64,000 nt of DNA from Diploscapter coronatus. Its lineage: Eukaryota; Nematoda; Chromadorea; Rhabditida; Rhabditidae. The position numbers and the translations under genes were made by a program. This document shows, piece by piece, positions 58,570 through 64,000 of the stretch (the first letter of the stretch is position 1; every line of letters starts with the position of its first letter). Where the stretch lies: NCBI GenBank assembly GCA_964036155.1, contig OZ038422.1, positions 40,819,201 to 40,883,200 of the forward strand, given 5' to 3'. The notes beneath the pieces were generated by a model. It searched no databases, was not told where the DNA came from, and worked only from the letters and a program-made list of their open reading frames with translations.

Positions 58570-59871
58570 TTAATTGATTTTCTTAACCAACGTGACTAGC
58601 GCGGTACGTCTTATTCTTTTTCCCTGCTCGTTCCCTGTAAATACGGCGTAATTCTTATTAACGTCGTTGGAAACAATTCTTACATAGACATAGTTGTGGA
58701 TCTGCCCGTGGAATTTGCTGTTGGCCACTTTGCGCCTTTTCGGCGATTCCTCTTTAGGTGCCTGAAATTGGGGACATTCAAAAGTGCTCCCAAATTCTGG
58801 GAACAAGTTTGCTCCCAACCTGTTCCTTCTGTGTCGCCTCATCCTTCCCGCTCGTGGTTTCCGAATAGCGAGTGAGCTCCGTGCTCAAGTCGTCTTCGTA
58901 GTCCAATGTGAGCTGAAAACAATTGAATTCCAATCTTATGCTAAAAGTAAACATGCATCTCATTTTAAAGCTGAATATGATTACATTACATTAAAAAATA
59001 TATAGCTTGTAGCGTTAATACATTTCCTTCTCAAAGCTATGGAGGTAACCTATGTTATAAAGTAAGAGAAAAATTGTATGAATCTTGCAAAAATCGAAGA
59101 AGGGGAAAGAATTTCGAAAAATTGGATTGAATTGCTATTGGTTGGAGAGAGCGCGTCGATATTCAAAGATTGCGCTCTATTCGTCTCTCGTTTCTCTTCT
59201 ACACGATTAACTATTTCACACCTCCAACATTCAATTTCGAATTGCTGCATGTGAATATCGACTTTCTCTCCAATCGATGATACCAAATCAGAAGTAGCGA
59301 ACTCTGAGAGCGCGGTATTGGACACTGTCCCATTGGCGCTGCGCTTCATCGTCAACTTCGCAGAAAACTCGTCGGAGGAATAATCTTCTGAGTCAAGTCC
59401 CTGTAAATTGGCGATGTGTCGCCACAGGAATGGGGCATGCCAATCACTCGGTACCCGTCTGCCGAACGCGCTCTTCTCGTTTAACTCCATCGTCGCGTTC
59501 CATTCGTCGATCACCTTGTTCAGGTTCATCGCTAACTGAACAAGATCGGATAGTTTGATTTGCAATGCTTACAATGAAATAACTTTAAAAGAATATGAAT
59601 CGGAGGAAACGCCGAGGCTCGCGGGTACTCCTTCCTCACTCTCTTTTCAAAGGCTCGTCTCGGGAACAACAGAGAGTATTTGGGAAGGTAATTTCTAATC
59701 CGATGAACCAACCTGACCGTACCGCGTGTTCCAATTACCGATGAGTTTGTCGATGGCCCGATTGGCGGCGAGTAGATTGTCGTCGATAGAGCCGTGGCTG
59801 CGCACCGCCGCGTCCAGATCCACGATCCTATGTACCAGCTCATCGTACTTCTTCTCGCGCTCCACGCGCTT
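58570..59871 (-). CDS. Helical, spectrin-repeat-like protein, C-terminal exons (unidentified)
   Basis: Five exons join in phase: 59871-59713, 59535-59455, 59400-59284, 58912-58820 and 58761-58570. They give about 159 residues if the last exon is read to its TAA. The first starts at a TTTGCAG acceptor with no ATG, so upstream exons should exist. The first two exons (EREKKYDELVHRIVDLDAAV, LLAANRAIDKLIGNWNTRYG, LAMNLNKVIDEWNATMEL) are helical with spaced Trp and Leu, like spectrin repeats of dystrophin or nesprin proteins. Later exons are acidic and Ser-rich (DSEDYSSDEFS) and end in a basic stretch (PKRRKVANSKFH) that could be a nuclear signal. A good GTAAGA donor at 58683 could end the last exon earlier. 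Codon use is GC-richer than the surroundings, supporting coding. I do not recognise the protein. Confidence 0.6.
59135..59282. repeat. Foldback family A, copy 3 (inverted)
   Basis: In reverse complement this carries ATCGATTGGAGAGAAAGTCG then ATATTCACATGCAGCAATTC, the same as the left end of the 63627 element, plus AGAGAAACGAGAGACGAATA. It lies in an intron of the 58570-59871 gene. Confidence 0.85.
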
Positions 59872-62800
59872 CTGCAAATATCGAATTTAGCACGGCAGTT
59901 ACTATATGACAGAAAGCTTAACTAGAGGACACTTCATCAGTTTTTTTTTTTTAAATACCCGTTTATCATCTCATAGTTAAGACCTCCGTCATATAGCTGT
60001 CGCCATTTAACACCGATGAAAACTCGATTCATTGTTTCAGTAAGCTATTTTTCTAGTATTTCGAACTATCATCATCAACTCGAAAGATAAGCCCAAGTAA
60101 AGGTAGTCGATTTTGATGGAGATGACGACTAACCAACGACATGACTGATATCGGTCGAAAGACGGTAATGGGCATAAATTAACCAAGTATTTATTGTCGA
60201 CTCAAAATTGATAAGAATTCTAAATTCCATAAGCTTTGCCAGAAATAACATTTGTTTTAGCGTCAGATAACCTTTACTGAACTCGTTCTTTATTAGAGTG
60301 ATTCTAGTGTCTGCTTTGAAGCGACACTTTCAGAATTTTTGAGTTGCGTGAAATTTCCTCACTTCAGAATATCGCACACTCATGGCCTATGAATTAGGAA
60401 GTGCGCATTTTCTTTCTGTGTTTGAAAACTTTACTATTCTAAAATGTATACGTGATTCTTCAAGACTTATAATTTCTTATCATATCTTAATCGTACTCAT
60501 CTAGATTTTTATCTTAAAATAACTTGTGACTTCTTTAAAAGGAACATTTCATCAATGATAAAGTCTATGAATTGTTTATAACAGGATCTAAATGTGTGTG
60601 TTAGATGGAGTGAAAAATAGCAAATTAACTAGCCGGAAGCGAGATATCTCGACTAGGTTTAGGTAAGTACATATTTGAAAACATGCTCTCCTGAAAAGGG
60701 GGGGTCATCTTGCATTTTACATGACTTACATGCACAAAAAATGCTAATGAGCGCTAGCGCGAGTGTAAGGATGAGCAAGAGATGTGTGTGCGTTAACGCT
60801 AATGCTAAGAAATATAATTGAAAACAAAGATATCAAAAGATAGAAAGGTTAGAAAATATTATGTTTTAGAGAAGCAAATTACTAGTGGTTTTAAATAGTA
60901 TTGAAATGGAGATAGGAAAAAGATAGCGAGAAACGGAAATATTATGAGATTCGTATTTTATTTTCACAACTCTCTTTCTCTATGTATTTTCAGATTCACG
61001 ATCTAATTCTTCATTCTATTCACAGCGCATAATACATCTTGATTATGGAGAATGTTTCAACTCTTCCCATTTTGTTCTACTGATTTCTTTGAATTTCAGA
61101 TTTCATATTTTCCTGAATATATTTGTAATTTCTGATCATTTTTATTCTAACTCTATTTTTCTTCCGATGTTTTTTAGAAGTGACAATGCGGTTTCGAGTT
61201 TGGCTTTGTCGAGTTAGTCACTTCATTCATTTTATTCGCTTTCTCTCTATCTTTTGTTTCTTTATTTCTCTTTTCACTCATTTTGGACGGCTTTCCGCAA
61301 ATTTTTCCGATGTCTCTTACAAACACGAAAGAGAGTTTCGGGGTAGAGCCAGAGGGAAAAAGAGACTCGGATTTACTATATCTTTTTCTTTTTCTCTAGC
61401 CAGCTTTTTCTCAAAGAGACTAATTTCAGCCCTTCTAGTGTTCTAGCGATATATTCTGGATTCATATCAAGGGTACCCCTAACCCTAGGGGGTGAAAACT
61501 CGAGCTAACCCTGGGAGATAGAGGATTTTCCAGACGCCACCCACTATCAAAATGGTAAGTTTTTCAAAATTTTTGCGGATCTCAAAACGGAAAAAACTCG
61601 CTTCCGAAGGAAGCATCGTTAAATGAGCCATGGAAATGGAGGGTCTTCGAAAAAAAACCAAGTCTGGAAAGCCATTTATAACACCATTTAGCCACTTTGA
61701 AAATGGAAAACTTTTCAACTTTAACTTTCGACATTTTCAAAAATTCATCACTTTTCACTTTAAGGGTGAAAAAACGGATTTTCCTGCAAAATTTTCAATA
61801 CGTTTTAATCCGAGCCTCGTCACTTTTCGAGAAGAAGCAATTTTTCAAAAGCGGCGATTTTTGAATGTTTACCTTGGAGGCATCAAACCCATTAACCGAC
61901 TTCCACAATTATTTTTGCTTTCTAAAGAAAATCCCGAGAATGGTTCCCCTTTTTTGAATTTTTCGAAGATATTTTGTTGAAGGTAAAAATTCTAGAAAGG
62001 ATCGGAGTTTTGACAATTGTTAACGTAGAAGAATCCTGACAAAGCCATGAATAATTTATAACGCATAAGGCAGAATTAACACTTCACAAATCTAGCGATG
62101 TAGCTAGGATACACACCATATTTCATGTTATCCCACCACCAGCTTTTCGGAAGCCATTTAAATTAAAGCCGAACTCTAAATCATATCCGGATTTAAACGC
62201 GCATGCTAGATCATATAAATAAATTAGAGATGTGGAGCAAACTATTCATAATAAAACTAGATAAGCTGATTTTTTAAAATGTAGTCTTAGAGTTATGGAG
62301 CATCGATTTAAAGTCATACTTTAAATTATACAATCTAAGTTTTCTTCCTTATTATATTCTCAGATAGTTGTATGAATATCCGACTTACACATTATATTTC
62401 TTCATATAATGCATATCATAATCTCTTTTCTTCTGGGACTTCATATATCCTTGTTAATCTCTATCGACTTACATTATTTCATGCATACTACAGCTAGCTG
62501 CTATCTGTAGTCATTTCGCCGTCAGTTGATCAGCGTTGCTTGACGATATTCCTCATAATAAAGGGATTTCGCGTATTCATGTTAATCCTGCTTATAGTAT
62601 TTGACTAATGTTCTGCTGTTTCTGCAGTGTGTTACCTATTTTACCTAATTCCCAGACATGGTGCGGTGCAGTTGTGTGGAGCGCTCGCCGTCTTAGCCAT
62701 CTAACTCTAACTAGCAAAATCAATGAGGGGCGAGAGTCGCTGCACTCAACGACGACTTGTTAATACTTGTTAATGTGTCTCTCACTCCTCCACCCATTGC

Positions 62801-63377
62801 TACGCTATTTCTACCATTCCGCGCTAGTTCCGCAAATTGCCGCGTTAATTCCGCGTAATTCAGCTCGTATATCCTAACTAAGGAAGTCGTCTAACACAGA
62901 AGCCCCCTCCCACAAACAATCCTTTAAGTGTCCGTCCAATTATAGGACCTTAGAAATGAGAATTTTCGATCCTTTCGAAATTTTAGGTCCTTTAACTCTT
63001 TGGTTTAAGTTATAGTATATTGATGTTAGTTTCACAGTACATAGAATTTTTGTATTAATACTTTATGATTTGATAAGCATTTTCCCTATGATTTTAAGGT
63101 GAAATTTGAAAAATGGATTTTTGTAGGATTTCCCTCGATTCTCAAAATTCTGTCTTCTAATTTGAGAGCTGCTGGCTCTTAATTCGTTATAGAGAGGCGT
63201 ATGTATCTCAAATAACCCTGTAGGCGAAAAGACGCAATGCGAGTAATTATTTTCCCGACCGAAGTTAGAAAAGAAATCCGATGAACTTCGGGCGCGATAT
63301 TTTTTGTTGCGGGATGAAAATTTTGCCTAATTTGAGCAGGGTGAATCAATAATGTGCAAAGACCTATTTTAAATCAA
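59872..63377. other. Intergenic region, no confident gene
   Basis: Upstream exons of the 58570-59871 gene should lie here or beyond but were not found. A 117-codon frame at 61630-61980 (+) starts MEMEGLRKKTKSGKPF; it has no recognised homology. A GC-richer patch at 62640-62760 contains a weak inverted repeat (GTGCAGTTGTGTGGAGCGCT facing GCGAGAGTCGCTGCACTCAAC), followed by ACGCTATTTCTACC at 62800. Confidence 0.5.
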
Positions 63378-63531
63378 GGCTTGGACTCAAGTTCAACTTA
63401 TAACTCTTGTAAGCTGAAAATTTACAATCCTTGTAAGTGAATTTTCCATAGTAAATTGGGCAATTTATAACATAGCTTACAAGTCTTTTAGTCACTTACA
63501 AGGATTGTAAGTTGAACTTGACTCCAAGCCC
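63378..63531. repeat. Foldback with 23-base near-perfect arms
   Basis: GGCTTGGACTCAAGTTCAAC then TTA faces TAAGTTGAACTTGACTCCAA then GCC. A second pairing uses TTACAATCCTTGTAAGTGA and TCACTTACAAGGATTGTAAG, and CTTGTAAGCT pairs with AGCTTACAAG. No GAAATAG core is seen. Confidence 0.85.
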
Positions 63532-63626
63532 AAGTTGTATTCGTTTGAATGATATCATATGAAAGTATAATTAAGTCTGAGATGACTTACTCGATAAATT
63601 CATTAAATTTCGACTTATGTAAATTG

Positions 63627-63775
63627 ATATTGTTGATTGGAGAGAAAGTCGATATTCATGCGGCAGCAATTAGAAATCGAAGTTAGGGGGCGAAATAATG
63701 AGTTGCGTAGAAGAGAAACGAGAGACGAATAGCGCAATTTTTGAATATCGATGTTCTCTCCTAATCAATAATATA
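63627..63775. repeat. Foldback family A, copy 2
   Basis: GATATTGTTGATTGGAGAGA then AAGTCGATATTCATG faces GAATATCGATGTTCTCTCC then TAATCAATAATAT. Interior GGGCGAAATAATGAGTTGCG then AACGAGAGACGAATAGCGC matches 48635-48781 closely. Confidence 0.9.
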
Positions 63776-63825
63776 ATCAGCTATTATTAAATCTTGGACT
63801 ATACTATGCTAATAATTTACTTCAG

Positions 63826-63991
63826 ATGTTCTATGCATGTCTATCGATATTACTATTATTTGTAATCATGTGCTCCTGCGTTACATTGGCCATTATCGAT
63901 TTGGAAATGTATAATTTCGGACTATACATTGTATTATTATGCATAGTTGGTATGTGTCTTAAACGATTCATTCATTAATATAGGCAATTAA
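63826..63991 (+). CDS. Possible tiny membrane peptide or first exon of a gene leaving the window
   Basis: An ATG directly after an ACTTCAG acceptor opens 63826-63949, encoding MFYACLSILLLFVIMCSCVT and then AIIDLEMYNFGLYIVLLCIV, two hydrophobic helices. A GTATGT donor follows. An acceptor at 63983 (AATATAG) would add Gly-Asn and a stop at 63991, giving 43 residues; otherwise the gene continues past the window. An acceptor right before the ATG fits trans-splicing. No family is recognised. Confidence 0.35.
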
Positions 63992-64000
63992 TAAGAGTAG

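Noticed and set aside
1..64000. CRISPR arrays, insertion sequences, prokaryotic operons
   Set aside because: The window is intron-rich eukaryotic DNA; no regularly spaced direct repeats were seen.

Overview
The window is eukaryotic and looks like a nematode: AT-rich DNA, genes split into many small exons, introns often only 41-54 bp, 3' splice sites of the TTTTCAG type, AG acceptors just upstream of several ATGs (possible trans-splice sites), and an astacin/EGF/CUB/C-type-lectin secreted protein. The genus cannot be named from the sequence. I found no tRNA, rRNA, CRISPR array or bacterial operon. Exon models were built by hand from splice signals, phase continuity and recalled family conservation, so each junction is a prediction.

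Layout. 1-1178 (-): N-terminus of DNA polymerase epsilon catalytic subunit, cut by the window edge. 3201-3594 (+): small orphan with a possible ubiquitin-like fold. 3895-5061 (+): kelch-repeat protein without an F-box. 7476-15045 (-): complete importin beta-1 in 24 exons. 16334-19747 (+): short CNNM-type Mg transporter/cyclin M protein in 17 exons. 20065-21317 (-): F-box/kelch relative of the 3895 gene, broken by a 2-bp deletion and a lost acceptor. 23826-28061 (-): secreted astacin-like protein with destroyed zinc ligands, fused to EGF, CUB and C-type lectin domains. 29648-29974 (-): last-exon relic of the kelch family. 30567-35818 (-): DHHC palmitoyltransferase of the ZDHHC9/14/18 type. 36-46 kb: a gene desert dominated by pyrimidine-rich DNA. 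46648-53909 (+): neurabin/spinophilin, with a small antisense membrane-protein gene inside and overlapping it. 54766-56865 (-): FAXC/CDR-type glutathione-S-transferase-like protein. 58570-59871 (-): helical, spectrin-repeat-like protein, unidentified. 63826 to the end (+): possible tiny membrane peptide.

The genes are unrelated housekeeping and signalling functions, not a pathway. The most striking feature beyond the genes is a set of about twenty foldback (hairpin) elements of 70-200 bp in introns and intergenic DNA. Many share an inner core, GAAATAG on one arm facing CTATTTC on the other, while their outer arms differ between copies but match within each copy. The same core octamer is scattered through the pyrimidine-rich desert. 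A second genome-level oddity is the splice donor: about 13 of roughly 110 modelled introns start with GTC and three with GC.
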